Assembly (NCBI GenBank): GCA_944390745.1
Contig: CALXQK010000013.1
Coordinates: forward strand, 370,696-434,695
DNA: 64,000 bases
Reading direction: 5' to 3'
Source: an uncultured Duodenibacillus sp.
GTDB taxonomy: Bacteria; Pseudomonadota; Gammaproteobacteria; Burkholderiales; Burkholderiaceae_F
The position numbers and the translations under genes were made by a program. The notes beneath the pieces were generated by a model. It saw only the letters and a list, made by a program, of their open reading frames with translations, had not been told where the DNA came from and searched no databases. Positions 25,072 to 34,588 of the stretch are shown piece after piece (the first letter of the stretch is position 1; each line of letters opens with the position of its first letter).

Positions 25072-28000
25072 ATGGCGGCTCGTCGAAAATACGGAAAAAC
25101 CTGGTGGGGCGCGGCCTGGCTTGCGGCTCTCAACGACGTACCCGATGCAAACCGTCTGGCGCGCGGACGAAGCTGCTATCAGACAGGCCGCATCATCGAG
25201 GCCGGCCTCGACACGGAAAAGCTCACGCTCAGCGCCCTGGTCGACGGCAGCGCGTACTTTCCCTACGAAGTGCGCCTGAGGTTTTCGCCGCTGCCCGCCG
25301 CGCAGCACCGCCGGCTCATTGCGGCCATCCGCGAGGATGCCGCGCTCACGGCCGAGATTCTCGACGGCGCCCTGCCCGAGCGGCTTCTTGACTTGTGCCG
25401 CAGGCTTGACGTCGAGCTTTTCCCGACAAGCTGGCGCGACCTGCACCCGCACTGCTCCTGCCCGGACGCCTCACCCTTTTGCAAGCACCTCGCGGCGGTC
25501 TTTCACCTGCTTCTTGACCAGATCGACGCCGATCCCTTCAAGGTCTTTCTCACCCGCGGCGTGGATCTGCGCAGGGAGCTCCGGGAGTCGGGGCTTGATC
25601 TCGAGGGCGTCGAGCAGGAGCGGCTGCCGACGCCTGCGGGCGTTCTCGCGGCGCTTGCCGCGCCCGAGGCCGACCCGAGGGCCTCCCGCACCGACGGGGA
25701 GGCCGCGCTTGAGGTTCTTCGAGGCGTCGCCTACACGGGACTGCCCGACATGTCGGGCGTTCTTGAAAAACTCCTTCCCGAGCGATTCACCCCGACGGGA
25801 TCCGATGGAGAAAACCATCGGATTGCCGCACTCTGCGCGCGCGCCTGGCGCAGCATCCGAAGCCTTGCCGCACCGCAATCCACCGAAAATCCGGATCCCG
25901 CCCGGGCCCGCGACGTTCTGACAAAGGCTCTGGCCCCGAGCGCGCATCTCAAGGCGATCGCTGCCGCCGGCACGCGGCTTTTTGTCTCGGCGCAGCTGCG
26001 CTCGCACGCAGAGCCCGTCCTCGCCCTCGGCGCGAGCTTCAAGCCGCCGCGCGCGCTGAGGCAGCGCCAGGCGGTCCTCGAGGAGGCCCGGCCCGGCGCC
26101 CTGGCGCAGGCGCTTTTGCAGATTTCGCCGCAGGACGTGCGCGAGCTGCCCCCTGAGCTTGAGTGCCTGCAGGCGCTCGTCTTCGCCGCCCGGGCGCTTC
26201 TGGGCGCGCGCGCCGTCGCGCCGGTCCCCGTGCGGCCTGCCGGCACGGACGCCGGCCCCTGCCCGCGCCTGTGGTGGACGCCGATGCTGCGCGAGCCGCA
26301 GACAGCCTCGCTTGTGCAGATGCTCTGCCGGGGCTGTGCGCCGTGGGCGCTCTCGCTTCTGTCGCCCGAGGCGCGCCGCGAGCTTGAACTTCGCGACGAC
26401 GATCCCGCCGCCGCGTACAAGGCGGTGTTCTTCATTCTCACGGCCGTCATCAACAGTCTCGTGGCGGGAGCCTATGAGCAGGCGCCGCAGGATCCGGCCG
26501 CCTCCGCGCAGATGCCCGTTGCCGCAGCCGAACCCCTGCAGCCGCTGGACGGCCGCGTGCCCGAGGCGTTTGTGCAGGCGTTTTCGCACTACTACCGCGC
26601 CTTTCTCCTTGCAGGGGGCTACCCCTGGAGGCCCGTGCTCACCGCGCGCACCCACCCCGACGGCGTCAAGATCAACTTCGGCATTCTCCCGAGGGCGGCC
26701 GGCGCCGCGCGCAGGCCCGTGCTGCTGCGGCAGCTTCTTGAGAACAAGTCGCTCGCCTCGGAGCGCCTTGCCGCGATGAACGTTCTCAAGACGCTCGCGA
26801 GGGCCTTTGCGGTGCTCGGGCGCATTGCCGAGACGGGCGGCAGGCCCGCCACGCTCTCGGCCTCCGAGCTGAAGACGTTCGTGCTGCAGGCCGCCCCCGT
26901 GCTGATGGTGCTCGGCGTGACGCTGATGCTGCCGCAGTCGCTGCGGCGCATTCTGCGGCCGCGGCTGGTCGCCTCGGTGTCCGAAGGCGCGGCGCGCCAG
27001 CCGTCGGCTCTTGCGCTGGAGCAGCTCTCGGAATTTTCATGGCAGGCGGCCGTGGGCGGGCGAACGCTCAGCGCCGGGGAGTTTGAGGAGCTCGTCAGGC
27101 ACGCCGGCGAGGTCGTGCGCATGGGCGAGGACTTCGTCTACCTCGATCCCGAGGCGCTTGCCGCAATTGCGCGCACGCTGCGCGAGCAGCCCCAGCCCTC
27201 GCCCCTTGAAAGGATGCGCGCCGCGCTCACCGGGTCCTTCCTTGGGGCCGAGGTGCGGCCCGATGCGTCGCTTCGCGCGCGCATTGAGGCGCTCACGGCC
27301 GTCTCCGACGTCCCGCCCCCGGCGGGACTGCGCGCGCAGCTGCGTCCCTATCAGCAGCGCGGCTATGCGTGGCTCATGAAAAACCTGCATCTGGGCATCG
27401 GCGCGCTCATTGCCGACGACATGGGGCTGGGCAAGACGCTTCAGGTCATCGCCGCCCTCACGGCCCTCAAGGAGGAGGGCGCGCTCGCGCACGAAAAGGC
27501 GCTCGTCGTCGTGCCGACCACGCTTGCAACCAACTGGCTGCGCGAGACGGCAAGGTTTTCGCCCGCGCTCACCGTGGAGCTCTACCACGGTCCCCGGCGA
27601 AGGCTTGCGCCGGAGGGCTGCGCCCCTGACGTCACCCTCACCACCTACGGCACGTTGCGCCGCGACTGCGCGCTTCTGGCGGCGCGCCGCTGGCGGCTGC
27701 TCGTGCTCGACGAGGCGCAGGCCGTCAAGAACAGCACCTCTTCGCAGAGCATGGCCGTGCGCGCGATCCGCGCGCCCCAGACCATTGCCATGACGGGCAC
27801 GCCCGTGGAAAACCGGCTCATGGAGTACTGGTCGATTCTCGACATCGTGCAGCCGCACCTTCTGGGGTCGGCCGCGGACTTTCAGCGCACCTTCGCCAAG
27901 GCCATCGAGGTCGACCACGACCCGCAGTCGTCCGAGGCGTTCCGGCGCCTGACTGCTCCCTTCATGCTGCGGCGGCTCAAGAGCGACAAGTCGATCATCG

Positions 28001-28803
28001 CCGACCTGCCCGGGAAAATCAGCACGGATCTCTTCACGACGCTCACCCCTGAGCAGGCCGCGCTTTATCAGAAGACGCTGCAGACGATCCTGCGGCGCAT
28101 CCGCACGCTTGACGAGAAAATCCGCGACAGCGCTCCCGAGGCGCGCGGGGATCTGCGCGCCTCGCGCAGCGGCGCCGTGCTGCAGCTCATCACAAGCCTC
28201 AAGCAGATCTGCAACTCTCCCTCACAGTACCTCGGCACCGATGCCCCCGTTCCCGACTCAGGCAAGGGCGCGGCGCTTCTTGAGACGCTCGAGCGCTGCC
28301 GCGAAGCCGGCCGCAGGACGCTCATCTTTACGCAGTACCGGGAGATGGGCGAGCGGCTGCAGCGCTGGATTCGCGACGCCGCAGGCGAGAGCATCGACTT
28401 TCTGCACGGCGGCCTGTCCGCCGCGCGCCGCCAGGAGATGATCGACCGCTTTCAAGGCGACCGCGCCGTGCACGCGATGATTCTTTCGCTCAAGGCGGGC
28501 GGCACGGGGCTCAATCTCACCGCCGCCTCGGCCGTCATCCACTATGATCTTTGGTGGAACCCGGCCGTGGAGGCGCAGGCCACCGACCGCGCCTACCGCA
28601 TTGGACAGCGCCGTGACGTTGTCGTCTACCGCTTCATCACAGCGGGCACGTTTGAAGAGCGCATCAACGAGATGCTTGAGAAAAAACGGACGCTTGCAAG
28701 CCTCACGGTGGCCGCAGGCGAAGCCTGGATCGGCGACCTGCCGACCAGGGAGCTCGAAAAGCTGCTCTCCCTTTCTGGGCCGGGCGGCTCTGCATCATGC
28801 TGA
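25072..28803 (+). CDS. SWIM zinc finger-SNF2 helicase-like ATPase
   Basis: 1243 residues from ATG 25072 (MAARRKYGKT). A SWIM finger (HCSCPDASPFCKH, about residues 128-140) is followed by a long helical region (about 180-700) without clear motifs. The SNF2 motor then has motif I DDMGLGKT (about 781), Ia VVPTTLATNW, motif II LVLDEAQAVKN (about 880), III AMTGTPVENRL, V AGGTGLNLTAAS and VI QATDRAYRIGQ (about 1168). All ATPase motifs are intact. Bacterial SNF2 proteins translocate on DNA or remodel RNA polymerase complexes; the exact role is unknown. Its stop overlaps the next gene by seven bases. Confidence 0.88.
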   Translation: MAARRKYGKTWWGAAWLAALNDVPDANRLARGRSCYQTGRIIEAGLDTEKLTLSALVDGSAYFPYEVRLRFSPLPAAQHRRLIAAIREDAALTAEILDGALPERLLDLCRRLDVELFPTSWRDLHPHCSCPDASPFCKHLAAVFHLLLDQIDADPFKVFLTRGVDLRRELRESGLDLEGVEQERLPTPAGVLAALAAPEADPRASRTDGEAALEVLRGVAYTGLPDMSGVLEKLLPERFTPTGSDGENHRIAALCARAWRSIRSLAAPQSTENPDPARARDVLTKALAPSAHLKAIAAAGTRLFVSAQLRSHAEPVLALGASFKPPRALRQRQAVLEEARPGALAQALLQISPQDVRELPPELECLQALVFAARALLGARAVAPVPVRPAGTDAGPCPRLWWTPMLREPQTASLVQMLCRGCAPWALSLLSPEARRELELRDDDPAAAYKAVFFILTAVINSLVAGAYEQAPQDPAASAQMPVAAAEPLQPLDGRVPEAFVQAFSHYYRAFLLAGGYPWRPVLTARTHPDGVKINFGILPRAAGAARRPVLLRQLLENKSLASERLAAMNVLKTLARAFAVLGRIAETGGRPATLSASELKTFVLQAAPVLMVLGVTLMLPQSLRRILRPRLVASVSEGAARQPSALALEQLSEFSWQAAVGGRTLSAGEFEELVRHAGEVVRMGEDFVYLDPEALAAIARTLREQPQPSPLERMRAALTGSFLGAEVRPDASLRARIEALTAVSDVPPPAGLRAQLRPYQQRGYAWLMKNLHLGIGALIADDMGLGKTLQVIAALTALKEEGALAHEKALVVVPTTLATNWLRETARFSPALTVELYHGPRRRLAPEGCAPDVTLTTYGTLRRDCALLAARRWRLLVLDEAQAVKNSTSSQSMAVRAIRAPQTIAMTGTPVENRLMEYWSILDIVQPHLLGSAADFQRTFAKAIEVDHDPQSSEAFRRLTAPFMLRRLKSDKSIIADLPGKISTDLFTTLTPEQAALYQKTLQTILRRIRTLDEKIRDSAPEARGDLRASRSGAVLQLITSLKQICNSPSQYLGTDAPVPDSGKGAALLETLERCREAGRRTLIFTQYREMGERLQRWIRDAAGESIDFLHGGLSAARRQEMIDRFQGDRAVHAMILSLKAGGTGLNLTAASAVIHYDLWWNPAVEAQATDRAYRIGQRRDVVVYRFITAGTFEERINEMLEKKRTLASLTVAAGEAWIGDLPTRELEKLLSLSGPGGSASC

Positions 28804-29699
28804 AAGCCTTTCTGACGCTTCACCTCTCCATTCTCATCGCGGGCTGGACGGGCATCTTCGGCCGCCTCATCGATCTCTCGGCGGGCGTTCTCGTCTTCTG
28901 GCGCGTGCTGCTTGCCGCCCTGATTCTCTGGGCGGTGGTGCTCTGGCGTGGGCTGCTGCAGCCCACGCCGCTGCGCTCGGTCGCCGGCATGTGCGCCGCC
29001 GGCGCCCTCCTGATGCTCTCCTGGGTCTTCTTTTACGCCGCGATCAAGGCCTCCAACGTCTCCGTGGGCGTGGTCGCCTTTTCCTCCGTGGGGTTCTTCA
29101 CGGCGCTGCTGGAGCCGCTGCTCACGCACCGGCGCATCAACGCGCAGGAGGTGTTCTTCTCCCTGGTGACCGTGGCGGGGATTGCGCTGATCTTTCACTT
29201 CGACACGCGCTACCGGCTGGGCATTCTCTTCGGACTTGCAACGGGCCTGACGTCGGCGCTGCTGTCGATCTCCTTTCGCGGCTTTCGGGCGCGCTGCGGC
29301 ACGATGACCATCCTTTCCTGGGAGCTTGTGGGAGCGCTTCTGTGTGCGCTCGTACTGCTGGCGCCCTACCGCGCCCTCATGCCGCCCGAGCCCATCATTC
29401 CCTCTGCTGAAAACTTCGCGCTGCTGCTTGTCTTTGCGAGCGTCTGCACGGTGGGCATGTACTACCTGCAGGTGCAGGCGCTTGAAAAGATCTCCGCCTT
29501 TACCGTCAACCTGAGCTACAACCTCGAGCCCGTGTACTCGATTCTGCTGGCCATGGCGCTCTTTGGCGAGGCCCGGGAGCTCAACTGGTCGTTCTGGGCG
29601 GGACTGGCGCTCATCGCCCTCTCGGTGCTCCTGCAAAGCGTGCGCGTCATGCGTCTGCAGGCGCGGGCGCACGGTCAGGAAGACGGCCGCACCCCCTGA
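28797..29699 (+). CDS. EamA/DMT-family transporter
   Basis: 300 residues with about ten hydrophobic segments in two EamA repeats, for example SVGVVAFSSVGFFTALLEPL in the first and AFTVNLSYNLEPVYSILLAM in the second, the conserved end-of-repeat Pro/Glu motif. DMT proteins export amino acids or metabolites. The start overlaps the SNF2 stop by seven bases, so the two are coupled although their functions look unrelated. Its last 25 bases overlap the convergent rsmD gene. Confidence 0.85.
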   Translation: MLKAFLTLHLSILIAGWTGIFGRLIDLSAGVLVFWRVLLAALILWAVVLWRGLLQPTPLRSVAGMCAAGALLMLSWVFFYAAIKASNVSVGVVAFSSVGFFTALLEPLLTHRRINAQEVFFSLVTVAGIALIFHFDTRYRLGILFGLATGLTSALLSISFRGFRARCGTMTILSWELVGALLCALVLLAPYRALMPPEPIIPSAENFALLLVFASVCTVGMYYLQVQALEKISAFTVNLSYNLEPVYSILLAMALFGEARELNWSFWAGLALIALSVLLQSVRVMRLQARAHGQEDGRTP

Positions 29700-30427
29700 T
29701 CCCCGTTTTCCCGGGGCTCGACGGACTCAAGCAGGCGGTAGAAGACCGCTCCGGCGCGGCCGGCCCTGACAACGCCCCAGCCCTGTGCGGCAAGAAGCGC
29801 CTCGCCGGCCTCGCAGTCGCTCTCCCAGTAGACCAGTCCGCCCGGCCTGAGACGCGCGCGGGCGGCCGCAAGCGCCTGCGCGTGCAGGCCGGCCGCAAAG
29901 GGCGGATCGATGAAGATCACGTCAAAGCGCTCGTCGCTGCGGGCAAGCCAGGCAAGGGCGTCGGCCTGCACGACCTCAACCACGTCCGCCGCCGAGAGCT
30001 TCTGCACCGTCGCCCTGATTGCCGCCGCCCCGCGCCGGTCGAGCTCGATGCTGACGACGCGCGAGGCGCCGCGGCTTGCCGCCTCCAGCCCCAGCGCGCC
30101 CGAGCCCGCGAACATGTCGCAACAGCTGATGCCCTCAAGTCCGCCGAGAAGGTGCGCAAGCCAGTCAAAGACTGTCTCGCGCACCCGCTCGGGCGTCGGC
30201 CGCAGGCCCTCGCGGTCGGCCACGGACAGGGGCGTGCGCTTGTAGCGGCCTCCCACGATGCGCACCACGCCCGAGGCGCCCCGCGCGGCCCCGGACGTGC
30301 GCGTGCGGGTGTTTCTTGCCGGGGAGCGGGTTGGTAAACTATTGGGATTGTTGATTGGGTTCTGACTGCTGAAGGAGTCCGCGCGCCCTGCTGCGCCCGT
30401 CCTTCGCTTTTTCTTGTGATCAGCCAT
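29675..30427 (-). CDS. rsmD: 16S rRNA (guanine(966)-N2)-methyltransferase RsmD
   Basis: RsmD core: VVRIVGGRYKRTPLSV, GLRPTPERVRETVFDWL, CCDMFAGSGALGLEAASRGA (SAM-binding) and the catalytic FDVIFIDPPFAAG. From ATG 30427 the protein has 250 residues with a basic N-terminal extension of about 54 (MADHKKKRR). A GTG at 30267 or 30270 just before VRIVGG is an alternative start giving a standard-length enzyme. The ATG start overlaps the ftsY start on the opposite strand within one CCATGG. The 3' end overlaps the EamA gene. Confidence 0.88.
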   Translation of the reverse strand: MADHKKKRRTGAAGRADSFSSQNPINNPNSLPTRSPARNTRTRTSGAARGASGVVRIVGGRYKRTPLSVADREGLRPTPERVRETVFDWLAHLLGGLEGISCCDMFAGSGALGLEAASRGASRVVSIELDRRGAAAIRATVQKLSAADVVEVVQADALAWLARSDERFDVIFIDPPFAAGLHAQALAAARARLRPGGLVYWESDCEAGEALLAAQGWGVVRAGRAGAVFYRLLESVEPRENGDQGVRPSS

Positions 30428-31346
30428 GGGATTTTTTTCGCGGTTAAAGGAAGGCCTGGCGCGCACGCGCGTGAATCTCGTCGGGCTTTTTTCCGGCGGA
30501 GTCATTGACGAGGATTTCTTTGAGGAGCTCGAGGAGTCGCTCATTGCCGCCGACATCGGCTTTCGGCCGACCACCGTTATCCTACAGCGTCTGCGCGACA
30601 CGGTGAAGCTCAAGGGATTGAAGACCCGCGACGAGGTGCGGCTGGCCCTGCGCGACGAAATCGAGCGCATGCTTGCGCCCGCCGCACAGCCCCTGAAGCT
30701 TGACGCCGCAAAGCCTCTCGTCATCATGATGGCCGGCGTCAACGGCGCGGGCAAGACCACCACCATCGGCAAGCTTGCCAAGTGGCTTGCCGCCCGCGAC
30801 AAGAAGGTGCTTCTGGCCGCGGCCGACACGTTTCGCGCCGCCGCCCGCGAGCAGCTCGCCGTCTGGGGCGAGCGCAACAAGATTGAGGTCATTGCGCAAA
30901 ACGGCGGCGACCCGGCCGCCGTTGTTTTCGACGCGGTGAGCGCAGGCAGGGCCCGCGGCATGGACGTGGTCATCGCCGACACCGCCGGCCGCCTGCCCAC
31001 GCAGACTAACCTCATGGAGGAGCTCGGGCGCATCCGCCGCTCGCAGGCAAAGGCGATGGAAGGCGCCCCGCACGAGGTGATTCTCGTGGTCGACGGAACC
31101 AACGGGCAGAATGCCCTGGCGCAGGTCAAGACCTTCGACGCCTACGCCTCGCTGACGGGACTGATCGTCACCAAGCTTGACGGCACCGCCAAGGGCGGCG
31201 TGCTGGTGGCGATCACCGCCGAGCGCGCGGCAAGCCCCCTGCCCATCTACTTTGTGGGCGTGGGCGAACAGATTGACGACCTGCAGCCCTTTGACGCGCA
31301 TGCCTTTGCAAGCGCCCTCGTGGGGCTCGACGAGCGGGAGGCCTGA
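30426..31346 (+). CDS. ftsY: FtsY, signal recognition particle receptor
   Basis: 306 residues. The start is fixed at ATG 30426 because an in-frame TGA lies at 30417. N-domain: FFSRLKEGLARTRVNLVGLF. G-domain: GVNGAGKTTTIGKLAKWLA (P-loop, about 103-121), DTAGRLPTQTNLMEEL and TKLDGTAKGG. The acidic A-domain of E. coli FtsY is absent, giving a short receptor. It docks SRP-ribosome complexes at the membrane. No clear ribosome-binding site is visible before the start. Confidence 0.95.
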   Translation: MGFFSRLKEGLARTRVNLVGLFSGGVIDEDFFEELEESLIAADIGFRPTTVILQRLRDTVKLKGLKTRDEVRLALRDEIERMLAPAAQPLKLDAAKPLVIMMAGVNGAGKTTTIGKLAKWLAARDKKVLLAAADTFRAAAREQLAVWGERNKIEVIAQNGGDPAAVVFDAVSAGRARGMDVVIADTAGRLPTQTNLMEELGRIRRSQAKAMEGAPHEVILVVDGTNGQNALAQVKTFDAYASLTGLIVTKLDGTAKGGVLVAITAERAASPLPIYFVGVGEQIDDLQPFDAHAFASALVGLDEREA

Positions 31347-31403
31347 TGCCCCCGCCTGCGACGGCTTTTTCAGACGGTATTTGACTGACACGGCTTTTTC
31401 ATC

Positions 31404-32918
31404 ATGACGACGGAACACACTTTCAGCAACGGCCAGCTTCTCGGCGCCGTTGACCTCGGCAGCAACAGCTTTCGCGTGGAGGTCGGCCGCATCGACGGCG
31501 AGCGGATCGTCACCGAAAGCTACTGGAAAGAAACGGTCCGGCTGGCCGGCGGACTTGACGAGAACGGCGCCTTTACGCCCGAGTGCCAGGAGCGCGCCCT
31601 GGGCGCGCTGCGGCGCTTCCGCGAAAAGCTTGAGGGCATCCCTGAGAGCAACATCCGCGCCGTGGGCACGCAGGCGCTGCGCGTGGCGAAGAATTCCGCC
31701 GAATTTCTCCCCAGGGCCGAGGAGGCCCTCGGCCACCCCATCGAGATCATCGCCGGCCGCGAGGAGGCGCGCCTGGTGTTTTCAGGCTGCGCGCACACGC
31801 TGCCGCCCTCCTCGGAAAAGCGCCTGGTGGTCGACATCGGCGGCGCCTCAACCGAGCTCATCGTGGGGTGCGGCTTCATTGCCAAGGAGTGCGAGTCGTT
31901 TCACGTCGGCTGCGTCAACACGTCGCTAGCCTTCTTTCCGGACGGAAAGATCACCGCGCGGGCGCTCAAGAACGCCCAGCTCTCGGCCCAGGCCGAGTTT
32001 GAGGAGGCCCACCAGATCTTCTCGCAGCGCAACTGGGACGCCGCCTACGGCAGTGCGGGCACGATCGGCGCGGTGGCCGACATCGGACTGGCCTCGGGGC
32101 TGACCAACGGCGTGGTCACGCCGGCGCTCCTCAAGGAGCTGCGCCGCGAGATGATCGCCGCGGGCGACGTTCGAAAGCTGCGCTTCCCCGGACTCAAGGA
32201 GGACCGCCGCGAGGTGATCGCCGGCGGGCTGGCCGTCCTGAGCGCGGTCTTCGACTCCTTCAACATCAAGGAGATGCGTCCGGCCTCGGGCGCCCTGCGG
32301 GTGGGCCTGCTCTACGACATGCTCGGCCGCCAGGAGCAGCGCGACGCCCGCGACACGACCGTCGCCTCGCTCACCAAGCGCTCGGGCGTGGACAAGCAGC
32401 AGGCGGCGCGCGTGGCGGCGCTTGCCGACAAGTTCTTCACCGAGCTCGATCCCTCTGACGCCTCGCACGCAGCGCGCAAGCTGTTGCAGTGGGCGGCGAT
32501 GCTGCACGAGACCGGCCGCCTCATCAGCCCGAGCGGCTATCACCGCCACAGCCAGTACATTCTGATGAACTCCGACCTGCCGGGCTTTTCCAAGCTCGAT
32601 CAGAGCACGATGGGCACCATCGTGCTTGCCCAGCGCGGCAACCTGCGCAAGGTCGAGGAGGCATTGTCCAACCCCGCCCTTGCGCGCATGATTCTCGCCA
32701 TGCGGCTGGCGGTGATCTTTGCCCACGCACGCCGCACGGTGCACCTGCCGCAGTTCAGGCTCTCCGAGTCGCGGGACAACGGCCAGACGGTCTTTACGCT
32801 CGCGGTGGATCCGCAGTGGCTGCAGCGCCATCCCCTGACGGGCTACCTGCTTGAGCAGGAGTGCCTAGTCTGGTCGCGCGTGGGCTTCCGCTTCAACCTG
32901 CAGGGCGCGCCGGCCTGA
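31404..32918 (+). CDS. ppx: Exopolyphosphatase / guanosine pentaphosphate phosphatase (Ppx/GppA)
   Basis: 504 residues. Ribonuclease-H/actin-like fold: GAVDLGSNSFRVEVGRI at the N-terminus, VDIGGASTELIVG around residue 140 and GSAGTIGAVADIG around residue 215. The C-terminal HD-like helical domain contains MLHETGRLISPSGYHRHSQ. Ppx cuts terminal phosphate from polyphosphate; GppA converts pppGpp to ppGpp, and the families are hard to separate by eye. It is inserted between ftsY and ftsE, unlike the contiguous ftsYEX of E. coli. Confidence 0.92.
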   Translation: MTTEHTFSNGQLLGAVDLGSNSFRVEVGRIDGERIVTESYWKETVRLAGGLDENGAFTPECQERALGALRRFREKLEGIPESNIRAVGTQALRVAKNSAEFLPRAEEALGHPIEIIAGREEARLVFSGCAHTLPPSSEKRLVVDIGGASTELIVGCGFIAKECESFHVGCVNTSLAFFPDGKITARALKNAQLSAQAEFEEAHQIFSQRNWDAAYGSAGTIGAVADIGLASGLTNGVVTPALLKELRREMIAAGDVRKLRFPGLKEDRREVIAGGLAVLSAVFDSFNIKEMRPASGALRVGLLYDMLGRQEQRDARDTTVASLTKRSGVDKQQAARVAALADKFFTELDPSDASHAARKLLQWAAMLHETGRLISPSGYHRHSQYILMNSDLPGFSKLDQSTMGTIVLAQRGNLRKVEEALSNPALARMILAMRLAVIFAHARRTVHLPQFRLSESRDNGQTVFTLAVDPQWLQRHPLTGYLLEQECLVWSRVGFRFNLQGAPA

Positions 32919-32969
32919 CGCGGCCCGCGGCCGCACCACTGAAAGAAACTGCGCAGGAACTCCTTGAAC

Positions 32970-33635
32970 ATGATGACCCAGGGCGTCAATCTTCCGCTCA
33001 TCGAACTCATCAACGCCGGCATCGAGGACCGAAACGGCGTGCGGCAGATCAACGGGATCACCTTCAACGTGACCCGCGGGGAGTTCGTGTGCCTGCAGGG
33101 ACCGACGGGCTCGGGAAAATCCCTTGCGCTCAACATGATCGCCGGCCTCATGCGCCCGGACTTCGGGCAGGTCTTCGTCGCCGGCGAGTGCATCAACGAC
33201 TTCACCGAGCGGCAGATGCTCTTCGTGCGCCGCTCGATGGGCATCATGATCCAGGAGTGCCTGCTGCTTGAGGACCGCTCGATCGAGGAAAACATCATGC
33301 TGCCTGCGCTCGCCGCCGAGGAGTCCTACAGCGAGGCCCGCGCCAGGGCAGAGCGCGCCATGAACCAGTGCGGCATCCTTGATCTCGCCGACAAGTACCC
33401 CGCGGCGCTCTCGGCCGGGCAAAAGCAGATCGCCTGCCTGGCGCGCTCGATCGTCAACCGCCCGGTCGTGGTGCTTGCCGACGAACCGTGCGCGCACCTC
33501 GACATCGACAATGCCCAGCACCTCATGGATCTGCTCGGCAACGTCTCGCTCACCGGGGTCTCGGTCATCGTCGCCTCGCACATCGAGCTCATTCCCAACA
33601 CCGCCGCCTGCCGGCACATCATGCTCACGGGCTAG
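32970..33635 (+). CDS. ftsE: FtsE, cell-division ABC ATPase (divergent)
   Basis: 221 residues from ATG 32970. ABC fold with Walker A GPTGSGKSL and Walker B VVVLADEPCAHLD. The signature reads LSAGQKQIACLARS instead of LSGGxxQR. The segment MIQECLLLEDRSIEENIMLP matches the FtsE Q-loop region. Identity as FtsE rests on that segment and on ftsX following 12 bases later. FtsEX drives EnvC-mediated amidase activation at the septum. The altered signature helix suggests weak or altered ATP hydrolysis. Confidence 0.85.
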   Translation: MMTQGVNLPLIELINAGIEDRNGVRQINGITFNVTRGEFVCLQGPTGSGKSLALNMIAGLMRPDFGQVFVAGECINDFTERQMLFVRRSMGIMIQECLLLEDRSIEENIMLPALAAEESYSEARARAERAMNQCGILDLADKYPAALSAGQKQIACLARSIVNRPVVVLADEPCAHLDIDNAQHLMDLLGNVSLTGVSVIVASHIELIPNTAACRHIMLTG

Positions 33636-33647
33636 GGGAGCTGCGCC

Positions 33648-34553
33648 ATGAGCTTCATCAGCAGCCGCATCTGGGCCTGCCGGCAGACCGCCCGGGCCAT
33701 CTTCCAGTACAAGGGCCTCTTTCTGATGGCGCTTTGTCTGGCCGGTCTTGCGCTCACGATCCCGTTTTTCCTGGGCACCCTGGCGCTGTCGCTGTCAAAC
33801 CCGATCTTTGACGTGCCCACGCGCACCGAGATCACCATCTTTGCCGAGCGCAGCGCCGGACAGGCGTCCGTGGAAAAGCTCTCCGAGCAGGTGAAGAGCC
33901 TCTCCCTGATCGACGAGGTGCGCGTGATCAGCAAAAAGGACGCCCTGGCGCTTGTCAACGACACGCTCGGCCTCAAGGGCGAGGTGTCAAAGAGCAATCC
34001 CCTCCCTGACATCGTGATCGCCACGGCCGTCAACGGCGCCACGAGCGAGGAGCTTGCGCAGTGCGCCGAGGCGATCCGCAAGATGGACAACGTCGACTCG
34101 GTTGCCTACGACGACCGCTGGACGCGGCACCTGACGACGCTCTACCAGGCGCTGAGCCTCGTGCTCATGATTCTGGGCACGGTGGTGTTTCTGCTGGTGC
34201 TGCTCGTCATCTTCGCCTCAGTGCGGCTGACGACCAATGCGCAGAGGGATGAAATCCGCGCCCTGTATCTGTTCGGCGCCACGAAGTCCTTCATCAAGCG
34301 CCCGTACTGCTGGCGCGGCGTGCTCACGCTGCTGCTCGCGGCCCTGCTCTCGCTTGGCATCACGGCGCTCGGCATTCACATGCTCGCGCAGCCCATCGCC
34401 GACTTCGCCTCGCTTTACGGCGTAAAAATCGAGCTGCGCATGCCCGCCAAGGACTGGTGCGCGCTCTACATCGCCGCCGCCTCCATCCTCGGCGGGCTGG
34501 TCGGGTCGGTAGCAGCCTCGGACGCCATCACGCGCATGCGCAGCCCGCACTAG
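33648..34553 (+). CDS. ftsX: FtsX, cell-division transport permease
   Basis: 301 residues. One membrane segment near the N-terminus (LFLMALCLAGLALTIPFFLG), a periplasmic domain (about 45-165), then three membrane segments (LVLMILGTVVFLLVLLVIFA; VLTLLLAALLSLGITALGI; LYIAAASILGGLVGSVAAS). The cytoplasmic loop RDEIRALYLFGATKSFIKRP matches the FtsX coupling region. It recruits EnvC through the periplasmic domain. It sits 12 bases after ftsE. Confidence 0.92.
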   Translation: MSFISSRIWACRQTARAIFQYKGLFLMALCLAGLALTIPFFLGTLALSLSNPIFDVPTRTEITIFAERSAGQASVEKLSEQVKSLSLIDEVRVISKKDALALVNDTLGLKGEVSKSNPLPDIVIATAVNGATSEELAQCAEAIRKMDNVDSVAYDDRWTRHLTTLYQALSLVLMILGTVVFLLVLLVIFASVRLTTNAQRDEIRALYLFGATKSFIKRPYCWRGVLTLLLAALLSLGITALGIHMLAQPIADFASLYGVKIELRMPAKDWCALYIAAASILGGLVGSVAASDAITRMRSPH

Positions 34554-34570
34554 CCGCACATCAGAAAAAG

Positions 34571-34588
34571 GGGGTGCCGCGGCACCCC
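34571..34588 (+). terminator. GC-rich hairpin after ftsX
   Basis: An 18-bp perfect palindrome, GGGGTGCCGCGGCACCCC, 18 bases after the ftsX stop, followed by GTTCTTCCCC. The T-run is weak, so it may be a partial terminator or an mRNA 3'-end stabiliser. Confidence 0.5.
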
